The notes under the pieces are model-generated. The model made no database searches. It was given only the letters and a program-made list of their open reading frames with translations, and was not told the origin of the DNA. From assembly GCA_964451325.1 (NCBI GenBank), contig CAYVHO010000001.1:1-64000 (forward strand): DNA of 64,000 nt. Direction: 5' to 3'. Source of the stretch: JAADHI01 sp964451325 (GTDB taxonomy: Bacteria > Nitrospirota > Nitrospiria > SBBL01 > JAADHI01). Numbering within the stretch: the first letter of the stretch is position 1; the number at the start of each line of letters is the position of its first letter. Below are positions 35,279 through 44,063 of the stretch, in pieces. The translations under genes and the position numbers were made by a program.

Positions 35279-35662
35279 TTACAATTGAGTCGCGATCTCA
35301 ATCAAATTTCCATCCGGATCTCTAAAATAAAAAGATAAGATCTTTCCTTGTGCGCCTGTGCGTTCCACGGGGCCTTCTATGATTTCTATTCCGAAAGACT
35401 TGACTTGTGCGATGGCCGAATTCAGTGAGATGTCGATGAGAAAACATAAATCGGCTGATCCCGGTGTGGGTTTTCTCGCTTTGGGGTGAATATTGCTATC
35501 GCAAGAATGCAGATTTATTTTTTGATTTCCGTATTTTAAGGCCACACGGCCCTCGCCAAAAACTTCTTTTTTCATCCCCAGTACGGATGTATAAAACATC
35601 ACGGTTTTTTCGATGTCTTTGACGGTCAGTACCAGGTGGTCGAGTTGGGTGATTTTCATCAT
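35279..35662 (-). CDS. VOC-family (glyoxalase-like) protein, copy 2
   Basis: This is a 127-residue VOC protein, almost identical to copy 1. It keeps the canonical D-P-D-G-N-L-I-E loop near the C terminus, so it may be the ancestral form. The start region reads M-M-K-I-T-Q-L-D-H-L. The metal-dependent activity and substrate are unknown. It is divergent from the DUF433 gene, with about 200 bp between them that is also repeated. Confidence 0.85.
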   Translation of the reverse strand: MMKITQLDHLVLTVKDIEKTVMFYTSVLGMKKEVFGEGRVALKYGNQKINLHSCDSNIHPKARKPTPGSADLCFLIDISLNSAIAQVKSFGIEIIEGPVERTGAQGKILSFYFRDPDGNLIEIATQL

Positions 35663-35860
35663 TATTTCTTAATATATGAGTTGGTGTTTCTTTCTGAAAC
35701 TCTATCTGATGAAGTATGCAGCGCTAGGTCTAGCCCAAAACTAGAAATCCTGATTTCGAAACTCCTAATTTTTAAAAGTTTCTGCGGGAATAGGGACAGA
35801 ATTGAGTGATCGAATGGCGAATTGTAATGTCTTCTTGGAAGGGTGTGATAAGCTACAGAC

Positions 35861-36088
35861 ATGTTGAGCGTTGTTCAAAGTAATCTGGCGATTATGGGGG
35901 GAACACCTGTTTTTAACGGAACGCGGGTTCCCGTTCAAACCCTTTTTGACTATATCGAAGGGGATGAAACCATTGAAGCTTTTTTGGATGATTTTCCGAC
36001 CGTCACAAAAGAACAAGTGATTCAACTTTTGCAATATCTAAAAAAACAGGCTCTGAATCCTCTCAACAAAATCCTTCAAACCTCGTAA
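35861..36088 (+). CDS. DUF433 antitoxin-like protein, copy 2
   Basis: The 75-residue DUF433 protein matches copy 1 except for Val at residue 5. As there, the expected PIN-like toxin gene downstream is reduced to its 3' end, so both are orphan antitoxin-like genes. They could still repress a promoter or protect against related toxins; this is inference. It is convergent with yciH, about 170 bp away. Confidence 0.85.
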   Translation: MLSVVQSNLAIMGGTPVFNGTRVPVQTLFDYIEGDETIEAFLDDFPTVTKEQVIQLLQYLKKQALNPLNKILQTS

Positions 36089-36216
36089 TTTCGGTTATTG
36101 TCCTTCATTCAAAGTCTAATCGGCTTAAAGATCTTCAGAAGTTTATTCCCGAAATAATCACGCGACTTAATCGACCATTGTCTAAAACCGTTTATCACAT
36201 CGGCTCAAACCTTTGA
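36088..36216 (+). pseudogene. C-terminal remnant of a DUF5615 PIN-like toxin, copy 2
   Basis: The same 42-codon open tail as in copy 1, with no upstream start or catalytic region. It is preserved without stops or frameshifts in both copies, though the short length and recent duplication explain that without selection. Confidence 0.65.
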
Positions 36217-36260
36217 ATAGAGGCAAAGGTTTGATTCACTGATAGATTGAGGATATTGAA

Positions 36261-36620
36261 TTACCCCCCAGCACGTTTCACAATCCAGCCTTCTTTTTTT
36301 AGGATTTCAAAGACTTGATCGCGGTGATCGCCTTGAATTTCGATGGTGCCTGCTTTTACGGTGCCACCGCTGCCGCAGGCTTGTTTGAGTCGTTTGGAAA
36401 GTGCGGTCAATTCGGATGGCGGAAGCGAGATCCCCCGAATCACCGTCACGCCCTTGCCTTTTCGTCCTTTGTTTTCTCGGCCGATCCGAACGATGCCGTC
36501 ACTTTTTTCTTCAGATGAAACCGTCCGGCAGATGCAGGTCGAGACGGTCTTTGAACACTTGGGACACATTTTGCCGTATTCCGTCGAATAGACAATGCCG
36601 TCGTCTCGGCGGTTTTTCAT
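36261..36620 (-). CDS. yciH: SUI1/eIF1-like translation factor YciH
   Basis: This 119-residue protein has an N-terminal zinc-ribbon-like C-P-K-C ... C-I-C pair (residues 19-31) and a SUI1 domain with R-x-x-K-G-K-G-V-T-V-I-R-G, L-K-x-x-C-G-S-G-G-T-V-K and I-x-I-Q-G-D-H-R. Bacterial YciH is thought to monitor initiation fidelity. The start overlaps the hipA stop by four bases on the same strand, so it may be transcribed from the hipBA promoter. Confidence 0.9.
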   Translation of the reverse strand: MKNRRDDGIVYSTEYGKMCPKCSKTVSTCICRTVSSEEKSDGIVRIGRENKGRKGKGVTVIRGISLPPSELTALSKRLKQACGSGGTVKAGTIEIQGDHRDQVFEILKKEGWIVKRAGG

Positions 36621-37870
36621 TGTCGGAAGACCTTTGTTTTTGTTGCAATCGGAACTTTAGCGATATGTTTATCAATTGCCGCTATCACATTGGAATAAAG
36701 CGGTAAGTTTGATTTCTCCTTTTTCCAATGTTCATGAAAAAGGGCAACGGTCTCAATCGCTGTATCTAATACAATTTTTTCAGGGAGCATCGCTTTAGCG
36801 GATAGATGCTTAAGTTCATCAAAAGTAAATTCATCAAAGCGTTTGTTTCTGCTGTATTTTAGCGCTGCTTTTTTATCTTCAATATACGGGATTGTTGAAA
36901 CAAAATCATAGGCGGGGGACAGTTTTGCATTGCGTCTATCCGGATAAATGAGTGACCAGTTTTTAAGGTGCATATCGGCATTACCGATCAGCGTATTAAA
37001 AACAAGTCTGCGAATAAACTCTGCAATGTCTTTTTCGTCGCTTTCTGCGCCAAGCACTTGTGCAATATTTGCTGAGCTTGCTTTTTTGTATTTGTCTTTT
37101 GGGTATATGTCAAAAACTTGTGCGAAATCTTCGATGTGAACAAGGCTACCATCTTCAAGGCGGTCAAAGCGTTTTATCGCAAAGGCTTGTCCTTGCATCT
37201 CACCAATACCAGCCGGAAGGTTTTCTATGTCATTTACATCAATCAATTTAATAGAGGGAACATCCATGCCAACGCGCCTTGCGAGTTCCATCATAGAGTA
37301 TTCGTTTTCGGGTATGCCCGCAAATCTTGCGGAGGGTAGTTTGATGATCCATGAGCCCCCCATTCCTTTAGCCGGAATTGTTAAGCCTCCACTGGTTTCA
37401 CTGATTGCAGAAAATTTAAGTTGCACGCCTGCTAAGGAGAAGCGAAGCGCATCATCAAGGCTTTTGTTGTTATCGCTGTTATTTTCCTCTGTTCGATTAT
37501 GCAAATTGCTTGGCCATGTTTCATCTTTATCGGGTGTAACCGTAATTGCACCAGGCAAATCCATTCCTAATGCCCAGAGCAAGAAGAATTCCCTTTCGGA
37601 TTTTACACCTGCGCGTTCCGATAAATAATCACGCAAATGACCTTCTGGCAGTAGGTTGGAAAAATAGGGCATTAAAGCCGTTTGTGTCGGCTTAAATTCG
37701 GTAATCAATTCTGCAAATGAATCTTTGAAACGTAATCCCAGGGTAGATCTATTTTTATTTTGGATATAAGACTCATTAAAGGAGAATAACGATCGATCAT
37801 GCCCTACATTGGTCAGTGCGCCAATATGGTCACCGTGTAGCAGTATATTTAGGACGGAAATGTCAGCCAT
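36617..37870 (-). CDS. hipA: HipA-type serine/threonine kinase toxin
   Basis: The 417-residue protein has the HipA N-terminal subdomain (V-L-L-H-G-x-x-I-G-A-L, F-S-F-N-E-S-Y), the central G-V-Q-L-K-F-S-A-I and K-L-P-S block, and the kinase motifs G-N-A-D-M-H-L-K-N-W-S-L (catalytic Asp and Asn) and S-P-A-Y-D-F-V (DFG-like). HipA kinases phosphorylate targets such as GltX and promote persistence. Its start overlaps the hipB stop by one base. HipB should neutralise and repress it. Confidence 0.93.
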   Translation of the reverse strand: MADISVLNILLHGDHIGALTNVGHDRSLFSFNESYIQNKNRSTLGLRFKDSFAELITEFKPTQTALMPYFSNLLPEGHLRDYLSERAGVKSEREFFLLWALGMDLPGAITVTPDKDETWPSNLHNRTEENNSDNNKSLDDALRFSLAGVQLKFSAISETSGGLTIPAKGMGGSWIIKLPSARFAGIPENEYSMMELARRVGMDVPSIKLIDVNDIENLPAGIGEMQGQAFAIKRFDRLEDGSLVHIEDFAQVFDIYPKDKYKKASSANIAQVLGAESDEKDIAEFIRRLVFNTLIGNADMHLKNWSLIYPDRRNAKLSPAYDFVSTIPYIEDKKAALKYSRNKRFDEFTFDELKHLSAKAMLPEKIVLDTAIETVALFHEHWKKEKSNLPLYSNVIAAIDKHIAKVPIATKTKVFRQ

Positions 37871-38172
37871 TATTCTTCCCCATCAAGATGATAAGCTGGG
37901 CGTGGTGGTGCTCCATCGGTCTTACCATTGGCACGACCGACGATAGAATTAACCGCCGAAAGGTATTTGCGGGGTATGAGTGCAAGCTCCAGCTCTAAAA
38001 CACGGGCAAGCGCGACGAGGCTTGAAAGTCGCAAATCAACATTGCCACTTTCTATTTTTGAGATATGGCTCTGCGGAACACCTGATCTGGCACTGAGTTC
38101 GCGCTGGCTTAGCCCCTTATCTTCACGGGTCTCTTTTAGCTGCTTGGAGATATATTGTATTGAGTAGCGCAT
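37870..38172 (-). CDS. hipB: HipB-type XRE-family antitoxin/repressor
   Basis: This ~100-residue helix-turn-helix protein has the Cro/C1 motif L-S-Q-R-E-L-S-A-R-S-G-V-P-Q-S-H-I-S-K-I-E near residues 19-40. I choose the ATG that gives MRYSIQYI; an alternative ATG lies 18 bases farther upstream and a TTG farther still. It is coupled to hipA by a one-base overlap. A strong sigma-70 promoter with a dyad between -35 and -10 lies just upstream, fitting autorepression. Confidence 0.88.
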   Translation of the reverse strand: MRYSIQYISKQLKETREDKGLSQRELSARSGVPQSHISKIESGNVDLRLSSLVALARVLELELALIPRKYLSAVNSIVGRANGKTDGAPPRPAYHLDGEE

Positions 38173-38216
38173 TTTGATGTGTAATCCCATATCAATTAAC
38201 AAAAAATATATATTAT

Positions 38217-38245
38217 TATATATGGCACAAAGTGCAGCCTGTCAA
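38217..38245 (-). promoter_or_regulatory. Sigma-70 promoter and dyad of hipBA
   Basis: On the minus strand TTGACA is followed by a 17-bp spacer and TATATA (or TATAAT two bases on). The spacer contains the dyad GCAC-TTT-GTGC, a candidate HipB operator. Additional AT-rich near-palindromes lie at about 38,257-38,273. Confidence 0.65.
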
Positions 38246-38344
38246 CAAATGATCAGTTATAATATATAATTATGCTCTAAATATATGCAATAATACATCA
38301 ATTGGTGGTGCGAAAGGCATATTGATAGGATCCTCGTGTAAAAT

Positions 38345-38372
38345 AATTCATGACTTGATCAAGGCTTCCTTT
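38345..38372. repeat. 28-bp motif shared with 55,875
   Basis: ATTCATGACTTGATCAAGGC followed by TTCCTTTA recurs at 55,875-55,902 with two mismatches. Both copies are in gene-free DNA. The origin is unknown. Confidence 0.6.
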
Positions 38373-38461
38373 ACAAACAGATGTGGATCGGCGTAAGATT
38401 CATTGTACCTTTTTGAAGATAGAGATATCTTCTTCCTGTATATTTCCCCTGGGTCAGCTTT

Positions 38462-40174
38462 TTGAAACGAATCTTTCGGATTGTGCTCATCAAACCCTCT
38501 CATTACGATGACGCGGGTTATGTGATCCGATGGTTGCGCTCCAGTATTCCGAGCAATAGTTTGGCATGTTTGTATGCGATTACGGAAACGGTGCGTCTTT
38601 CGGGTGTTTTGGGTGAGCATGTGGATTTGTGCATTGATGTCTATGACGAAACCAATCAAAAGATCCCTGTTTCTAAAATCTTAAAACAGTTTCAGCCTTC
38701 AAATGCCGAGGGCATTGTCTGCATGGTGGGTGTACAGACCAACCAATTCCCACGTGCGGTCGATCTTTCACGTGATTTTCTGGCGCAAAATATTCCGGTT
38801 TTGATTGGCGGTTTTCACGTGAGTGGCTGCCTTTCGATGTTGGAAAAAATCCCAAGCGATCTTTCTGCTGCGATGCATGACGGCATGACCTTGGTGGCAG
38901 GAGAGGTCGAAGAAACCTGGGGCGATATCCTACAAGATGCATTGTCTGGATCTTTAAAACCCCTGTACAATTTTTTGGATGATTTACCGGGTTTACAGGC
39001 GCAATCTGCACCGATTTTACCCATAGAGGTGGTTTCGCGTTATGTCGGCAGTTTAGCCACTTTTGATGCGGGACGAGGCTGTCCTTTTACCTGTAGTTTT
39101 TGCACGATTATCAATGTGCAGGGACGGAAGTCGCGTTTTAGAACGGCGGATGATGTAGAAGCGATTATCCGAGAAAATTGGAAAAATGGCATACGACGTT
39201 ATTTTGTGACGGATGATGATTTCGCCCGAAATCGCAACTGGGAAGCCATTTTTGATCGTCTTATCCATCTACGAGAAAACGAAGGCATGAATATCAATAT
39301 GATCCTTCAGGTGGATACGGCCTGTCATCGCATTCCCCGTTTTATTCAAAAAGCAGGTCAGGCCGGTTGTCACAAGGTTTTTATCGGGCTCGAAAATATC
39401 AACGCAGAGGCTTTGAAAAGCACGGGAAAGAAACAAAACCATGTGGAACAATATCGCGACATGCTCCAGGATTGGCGGCGCGCAGGGGTACTGATTACGG
39501 CGGGTTATATCGTGGGTTTTCCAAATGACACCAAGGAATCGGTGTTGAGGGACATTGAAGTGATCAAAAAAGAATTGCCCATTGATCTCTTGGAGTTTTT
39601 TATGCTGACACCCCTTCCCGGTTCGGAGGATCATCAAACCTTGGTCAAACAAGGGGTAGAGCTTGAAACGGACATGAACTGCTATGATTTGGAGCATCCC
39701 TGTGTAAAACATCCGCTGATGTCCCCAGCCGAATGGCGTGAATGCTACGATGCGGCCTGGGACTCTTATTATTCTGATGAAAATGTAGAGCAGCTTTTTA
39801 AACGGCGTTTTGCGGATGGCAATAGTGTGCGGCGTTTACAGGAACAAGTGATGTGGTTTTATGGGTCTATTTTGTTTGAAAAGCTGCATCCTTTGCAATC
39901 GGGGATTTTGAGATGCAAGACCCGTTCTGAGCGCCGTCCGAGTTTTCCAAAAGAAAATCTCGTGGTCTTTTATGTCCGGTATTTTCTTGAGATTGCCACG
40001 ACGGTTGTGGGTCTCTTAAAGCTGCACTTAAAATTGGATAAAATGAGGAAACGGATTCAGAATGACCCACAAGGAAAGGCCTATCAAGATTTGGCGACAC
40101 AACCTGTCTGCAAAACAAAACCCATTGTGGTCAACAAACACGTGCTTCCTGTCCTTGATTCTTCGCGGATTTAA
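38462..40174 (+). CDS. B12-binding radical SAM protein
   Basis: The 570-residue protein has an N-terminal cobalamin-binding-like domain (G-V-Q-T-N-Q-F-P, V-L-I-G-G-F-H near residue 113-119). The radical SAM domain follows, with the [4Fe-4S] motif C-P-F-T-C-S-F-C (Cys207, 211, 214), and then G-L-E-N-I and G-Y-I-V-G-F-P-N-D. Such enzymes do methylations or rearrangements in hopanoid, lipid or natural-product pathways; substrate not evident. The start is a TTG giving MKRIFRIVLIKPS; no strong ribosome site is visible. Confidence 0.88.
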   Translation: MKRIFRIVLIKPSHYDDAGYVIRWLRSSIPSNSLACLYAITETVRLSGVLGEHVDLCIDVYDETNQKIPVSKILKQFQPSNAEGIVCMVGVQTNQFPRAVDLSRDFLAQNIPVLIGGFHVSGCLSMLEKIPSDLSAAMHDGMTLVAGEVEETWGDILQDALSGSLKPLYNFLDDLPGLQAQSAPILPIEVVSRYVGSLATFDAGRGCPFTCSFCTIINVQGRKSRFRTADDVEAIIRENWKNGIRRYFVTDDDFARNRNWEAIFDRLIHLRENEGMNINMILQVDTACHRIPRFIQKAGQAGCHKVFIGLENINAEALKSTGKKQNHVEQYRDMLQDWRRAGVLITAGYIVGFPNDTKESVLRDIEVIKKELPIDLLEFFMLTPLPGSEDHQTLVKQGVELETDMNCYDLEHPCVKHPLMSPAEWRECYDAAWDSYYSDENVEQLFKRRFADGNSVRRLQEQVMWFYGSILFEKLHPLQSGILRCKTRSERRPSFPKENLVVFYVRYFLEIATTVVGLLKLHLKLDKMRKRIQNDPQGKAYQDLATQPVCKTKPIVVNKHVLPVLDSSRI

Positions 40175-40187
40175 TAACAGATCAAGC

Positions 40188-41198
40188 TTATTTTAAGTGA
40201 TAATAGTCTTTATACCAGGCGACAAATTTCTCAATCCCGACTTCAATGGGAGTTTCCGGTTTAAAACCGACATCCTTAATCAAATCGTCAACATCGGCAT
40301 AGGTCGCAGGGACGTCTCCGGGTTGGATGGGTTTGAGGTTGCGCTCGGCTTTTTTGCCTAAGGCATCTTCAAGGGCTGCAATCATGTCGAGCAGTTCAAC
40401 CGGATTATTATTGCCGATGTTGTAAATTTTATAGGGTGCGGCGCTGGTGGCAGGATCGGGATCGTCGCCCGTCCAATCGGGATTGGCTTGTGGGATATTT
40501 TCGGTGACACGCAGGATGCCTTCCACAATGTCATCGATATAAGTAAAGTCACGGCGCATTTTCCCAAAGTTAAACACATCAATCGGTTTATCTTCAAGAA
40601 TCGCTTTTGTAAAAAGAAAAAGGGCCATGTCGGGTCGCCCCCAGGGGCCGTACACCGTAAAAAAACGCAGACCCGTTGTGGGAATACGAAAAAGATGGGA
40701 ATAGGTATGGGCCATCAGTTCGTTGGCTTTTTTTGTTGCCGCATAGAGTGAAACCGGATGATCCACATTGTGATGCACAGAAAAAGGCATACGTGTGTTG
40801 GAGCCATAAACGGAGCTTGAGGAGGCATAAACCAGATGCGGGACTTGTATCGCCCGGCAACCTTCCAGAATATGACAGGTGCCGACCAGGTTGCTGTCGA
40901 TGTAAACATGCGGGTTTTCGATGCTATAGCGGACACCTGCCTGGGCGGCCAAATGAATCACACGGTCAAAAGGGTTGTCCTGAAAGAGTTGAGCGATGCG
41001 ATCTCGATCCGCCAAGTCACATTTCACAAATTGAAAGGTGTCGTAAGCCTCAAGTTGTTTCAGTCGCATCATCTTTAGATTGACATCGTAATAATCGCTC
41101 AGGCTATCCAGCCCGACGACTTCTTCTCCCGCAGCGAGCAGGCGTTTCGAGACGTGAAATCCAATAAAACCTGCTGCGCCTGTGACCAAGTATTTCAT
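40188..41198 (-). CDS. NAD-dependent epimerase, UDP-glucuronate 4-epimerase type
   Basis: This 336-residue extended SDR has the Rossmann motif G-A-A-G-F-I-G-F-H (residues 7-15), the catalytic S-S-S-S-V-Y-G-S and Y-A-A-T-K-K, and the long insert typical of UDP-glucuronate 4-epimerases (R-F-F-T-V-Y-G-P-W-G-R-P-D-M-A). It likely makes UDP-galacturonate for surface polysaccharide. It lies just downstream of a nucleotide-sugar dehydrogenase gene on the same strand (about 50 bp apart), consistent with one operon. Confidence 0.9.
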   Translation of the reverse strand: MKYLVTGAAGFIGFHVSKRLLAAGEEVVGLDSLSDYYDVNLKMMRLKQLEAYDTFQFVKCDLADRDRIAQLFQDNPFDRVIHLAAQAGVRYSIENPHVYIDSNLVGTCHILEGCRAIQVPHLVYASSSSVYGSNTRMPFSVHHNVDHPVSLYAATKKANELMAHTYSHLFRIPTTGLRFFTVYGPWGRPDMALFLFTKAILEDKPIDVFNFGKMRRDFTYIDDIVEGILRVTENIPQANPDWTGDDPDPATSAAPYKIYNIGNNNPVELLDMIAALEDALGKKAERNLKPIQPGDVPATYADVDDLIKDVGFKPETPIEVGIEKFVAWYKDYYHLK

Positions 41199-41246
41199 TC
41201 ATTTGCTCCTTCAAAAGCCATTGCAATGGTTCCTACGATGTCTTGT

Positions 41247-42527
41247 TTATAAACGACCATCGACCCATTCTCGATCAAATAAATGTTTGATGTCATAAAC
41301 AACATGTGCCGGTTTGGTATATTGAACCAAGTCCGCTTGCGACCACTTTGTAAACTGATCATGGGAGACGGCCAAAACAATCGCGTCGTAAAATGCGCTG
41401 CGCGGGGGATCAACCAAGGTGATGCCATATTCATTTTTAACCTCGACAAAATCGGCCCAAGGGTCGTAAACATCCACTTCCACACCATAGTGCGCAAACT
41501 CCTCAAGGATATCGACAACACGCGTATTTCGAATATCGGGACAGTTTTCTTTAAAAGTGATGCCGAGTACCAAAATATGGCTTCCGCCGACACGCACTTT
41601 CTTTTTTGTCATGAGTTTAATGACTTCCCCGGCCACATATTTCCCCATATTGTCATTGATACGCCGTCCCGCCAAGATGACTTCGGGGTGATAGCCCACT
41701 TCCTGGGCTTTGTGGCACAAATAATAGGGATCAACCCCAATGCAATGGCCTCCTACGAGACCGGGCGTAAAGGGCAGAAAATTCCACTTCGTGCCCGCCG
41801 CTTTTAAAACGGCTTCGGTATCAATCCCCAGGCGGTTGAAAATAAGTGCCAATTCGTTAATCAGTGCGATGTTGACATCTCGTTGTGTATTTTCGATCAC
41901 CTTTGCAGCCTCGGCCACACGGATGGATTTAGCACGATATGTTCCCGCAGTAATGACCGTACGGTATAATGCATCCACGGTATCCAGTGTTTTAGGGGTC
42001 GAGCCGGAAACCACCTTTAAAATATCAGTGACGGTATGTTCTTTATCGCCGGGATTGATGCGTTCGGGAGAATACCCCACAAAAAAATCTTTGTTGAAGG
42101 TGAGTCCTGATTTTTCTTCCAAAATAGGGACACAAACATCTTCACTCACCCCGGGATAAACCGTGGATTCATAAACAATGATGTCCCCTTTTTTAAGGAC
42201 CGTACCAATGGCAGCGGAGGATTTTTCGAGTGCACTCAAGTCGGGTCTTTTGTAGGTATCAATGGGTGTCGGTACGGTGATAATAAAAAAATTACATTCT
42301 TTAATGTCGTAAAGATCACTTGTATATGAGAGCTTCGGTACGGATTTAAGCTTTTCTTCGGAAACTTCTAGGGTGGCATCAATGCCTTTTTTCAGGCTTT
42401 CAACTCGCCCTTTGTCAATATCAAAGCCACGGGTTTCAAAATGTTTGCCAAAGGCGACGGCCAAAGGCAAACCGACATAACCCAAGCCAATGATTCCGAT
42501 TTTAAAAGCGCTTTTGTCCAGCGTCAT
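41247..42527 (-). CDS. UDP-sugar 6-dehydrogenase (TviB/WbpA-like)
   Basis: The 426-residue enzyme has the NAD-binding I-G-L-G-Y-V-G-L-P-L (residues 13-22), F-V-G-Y-S-P-E-R-I-N-P-G-D, and the catalytic cysteine in G-G-H-C-I-G-V-D-P-Y-Y-L. S-P-E-R-I-N-P-G-D fits the UDP-N-acetylhexosamine dehydrogenase branch (TviB, WbpA). It oxidises the C6 hydroxyl to a carboxylate. With the adjacent epimerase this would give an acidic sugar for O-antigen or capsule; no other polysaccharide genes are close by. Confidence 0.9.
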   Translation of the reverse strand: MTLDKSAFKIGIIGLGYVGLPLAVAFGKHFETRGFDIDKGRVESLKKGIDATLEVSEEKLKSVPKLSYTSDLYDIKECNFFIITVPTPIDTYKRPDLSALEKSSAAIGTVLKKGDIIVYESTVYPGVSEDVCVPILEEKSGLTFNKDFFVGYSPERINPGDKEHTVTDILKVVSGSTPKTLDTVDALYRTVITAGTYRAKSIRVAEAAKVIENTQRDVNIALINELALIFNRLGIDTEAVLKAAGTKWNFLPFTPGLVGGHCIGVDPYYLCHKAQEVGYHPEVILAGRRINDNMGKYVAGEVIKLMTKKKVRVGGSHILVLGITFKENCPDIRNTRVVDILEEFAHYGVEVDVYDPWADFVEVKNEYGITLVDPPRSAFYDAIVLAVSHDQFTKWSQADLVQYTKPAHVVYDIKHLFDREWVDGRL

Positions 42528-42844
42528 GCTTTTATCCTTTCCACATTGTTCATCCTATGGCTTTTTCCGATCTTCCGTCGTGTTTTGATCTATTTATTTT
42601 TGAATCGGGAACCCAGGAATTATCAACTTGTTCAAGAAAAATCTGAACGAATCTTGTAGAAAGAATCATACCAGGGAGTGGCATCTTCATCAAGTCAATA
42701 AAGAATATCCTCATCCCATTTTAGGAAGGAGAGACGACCCTTTTTTTTCTAAGCTTGACCCCCTATATAAGGATCATCTACTCTTAAATATTATGCGGAT
42801 TCTTTGGAATAATTCGATCAAAACGACATTTTTTTAGGGTGCTG
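42528..42844. other. Divergent promoter region between sugar dehydrogenase and exporter genes
   Basis: No gene is supported in these 317 bases. A TTGACC at about 42,753 with TACTCT 18 bp later is a weak candidate promoter for the exporter operon. Nothing else stands out. Confidence 0.4.
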
Positions 42845-44011
42845 ATGGGTTTTTTAGGGAAAATATTTTTTTTACTGCTGCTGCTCTTGGCCATTGGAGG
42901 CGGTGTTTTTTGGCAATTCAATCTCAAAGCCTCGGAGGGGCAAAACCACGAAGTCCGATACAAAGAATACCCTGTGACCCGGGGTGATTTTCGGATTGAG
43001 GTGAAAGCCAGCGGACTGGTTAAACCCATCAATCGCATCGAAATTAAGTCAAAAGCTTCTGGGGAAATTGTTGCCCTTCCGGTGGAAGAAGGACGACATG
43101 TTCGCAAGGGCGATCTTATTGCGCGATTGGATCAAAAAGACGAAAAATCTGCTGTAGCACTCGCAAAAGCAGATCTTGTGATTGCGAAAGCCGAACAAAA
43201 GCAGGCACAATTGATGTTCAAACGTCGTAAGGCCCTTTATGAGAAAAAAATCATCTCGGAAGAAGAACGAGATCAAACGTCTCTGCAATTGGCTGTTGCA
43301 AAAGGCAAGGTCATTCAGGCCCTTACCGCCTTGGGCCGTGCAAAGGATCGATTAAATGACTCCGTGGTCCGTGCGCCCGTTGACGGAATTATTCTGCAAA
43401 AGTATGTTGAAAAAGGTCAGATCATCGCATCAGGTGTGAGCAGTGTGAGTGGTGGCACGCCTATTGTGGACATCGCCGCCATGCATACGGTGTACATTGA
43501 GTCCGGCATTGATGAAATTGATATTGGAAAAGTAAAGATTGGGCAAATTGCACAGATCGTGGCAGAAGCCTATCCCAAACTGCATTTTTCAGGAAAGGTC
43601 ATTCGTATCGCACCGGAAGCGAAAGTGGAACAAAATATGACGCTTTTTAATGTCATTATTGAGGTGAAAAACACCGACAACAAACTCAAGTCGGGGATGA
43701 ATACGCAGATTCAAATCACAACCTTGGAAAAAAAGAATATTCTCCTTGCCCCCTTAATCGCATTCGAAAGTCCAAAATCAGAACCTTCCAAAAATGATGA
43801 GCGAATCGTTCAGCTAAAGGAGGGCGGACAATTTGTAACACGGACAGTCACGGTGGGTTTGTCCGATTTTAAAGAAGTAGAAATCCTCTCGGGTCTAAAA
43901 GAAAAGGATATCCTGGGTGTTGCGATGACTTCTCGTCTCAAAAAAGCCAATGAACGTCTTGAAAAACGGATTAAAAACAGCCGCAGTTTTGGGGGAGGCA
44001 AGAAAAAATAA
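42845..44011 (+). CDS. MacA-like periplasmic adaptor of an ABC exporter
   Basis: A 388-residue membrane-fusion protein with one N-terminal transmembrane anchor (residues 5-22). The lipoyl domain is split by a helical hairpin (about residues 85-160), with S-V-V-R-A-P-V-D-G-I-I-L after it, and a beta-barrel follows. It matches MacA/HlyD_D23-type adaptors. AGGG precedes the ATG, and a GTG six bases upstream is possible. It leads an operon with separate permease and ATPase genes. Confidence 0.88.
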   Translation: MGFLGKIFFLLLLLLAIGGGVFWQFNLKASEGQNHEVRYKEYPVTRGDFRIEVKASGLVKPINRIEIKSKASGEIVALPVEEGRHVRKGDLIARLDQKDEKSAVALAKADLVIAKAEQKQAQLMFKRRKALYEKKIISEEERDQTSLQLAVAKGKVIQALTALGRAKDRLNDSVVRAPVDGIILQKYVEKGQIIASGVSSVSGGTPIVDIAAMHTVYIESGIDEIDIGKVKIGQIAQIVAEAYPKLHFSGKVIRIAPEAKVEQNMTLFNVIIEVKNTDNKLKSGMNTQIQITTLEKKNILLAPLIAFESPKSEPSKNDERIVQLKEGGQFVTRTVTVGLSDFKEVEILSGLKEKDILGVAMTSRLKKANERLEKRIKNSRSFGGGKKK

Positions 44012-44063
44012 TGCACTTTCCACCTTTTTATATTCCTTCACAAACAAAACCAGACTCAAAATA

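Larger units (their letters stand above)
35264..36248. repeat. Right copy of the ~1-kb direct repeat
   Basis: Nearly identical to 22,517-23,498, in the same orientation, about 12.7 kb apart. It contains VOC and DUF433 copy 2 and the same toxin relic. It is followed by the intact yciH gene, whereas the left copy is followed by only a yciH scrap. Confidence 0.92.
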
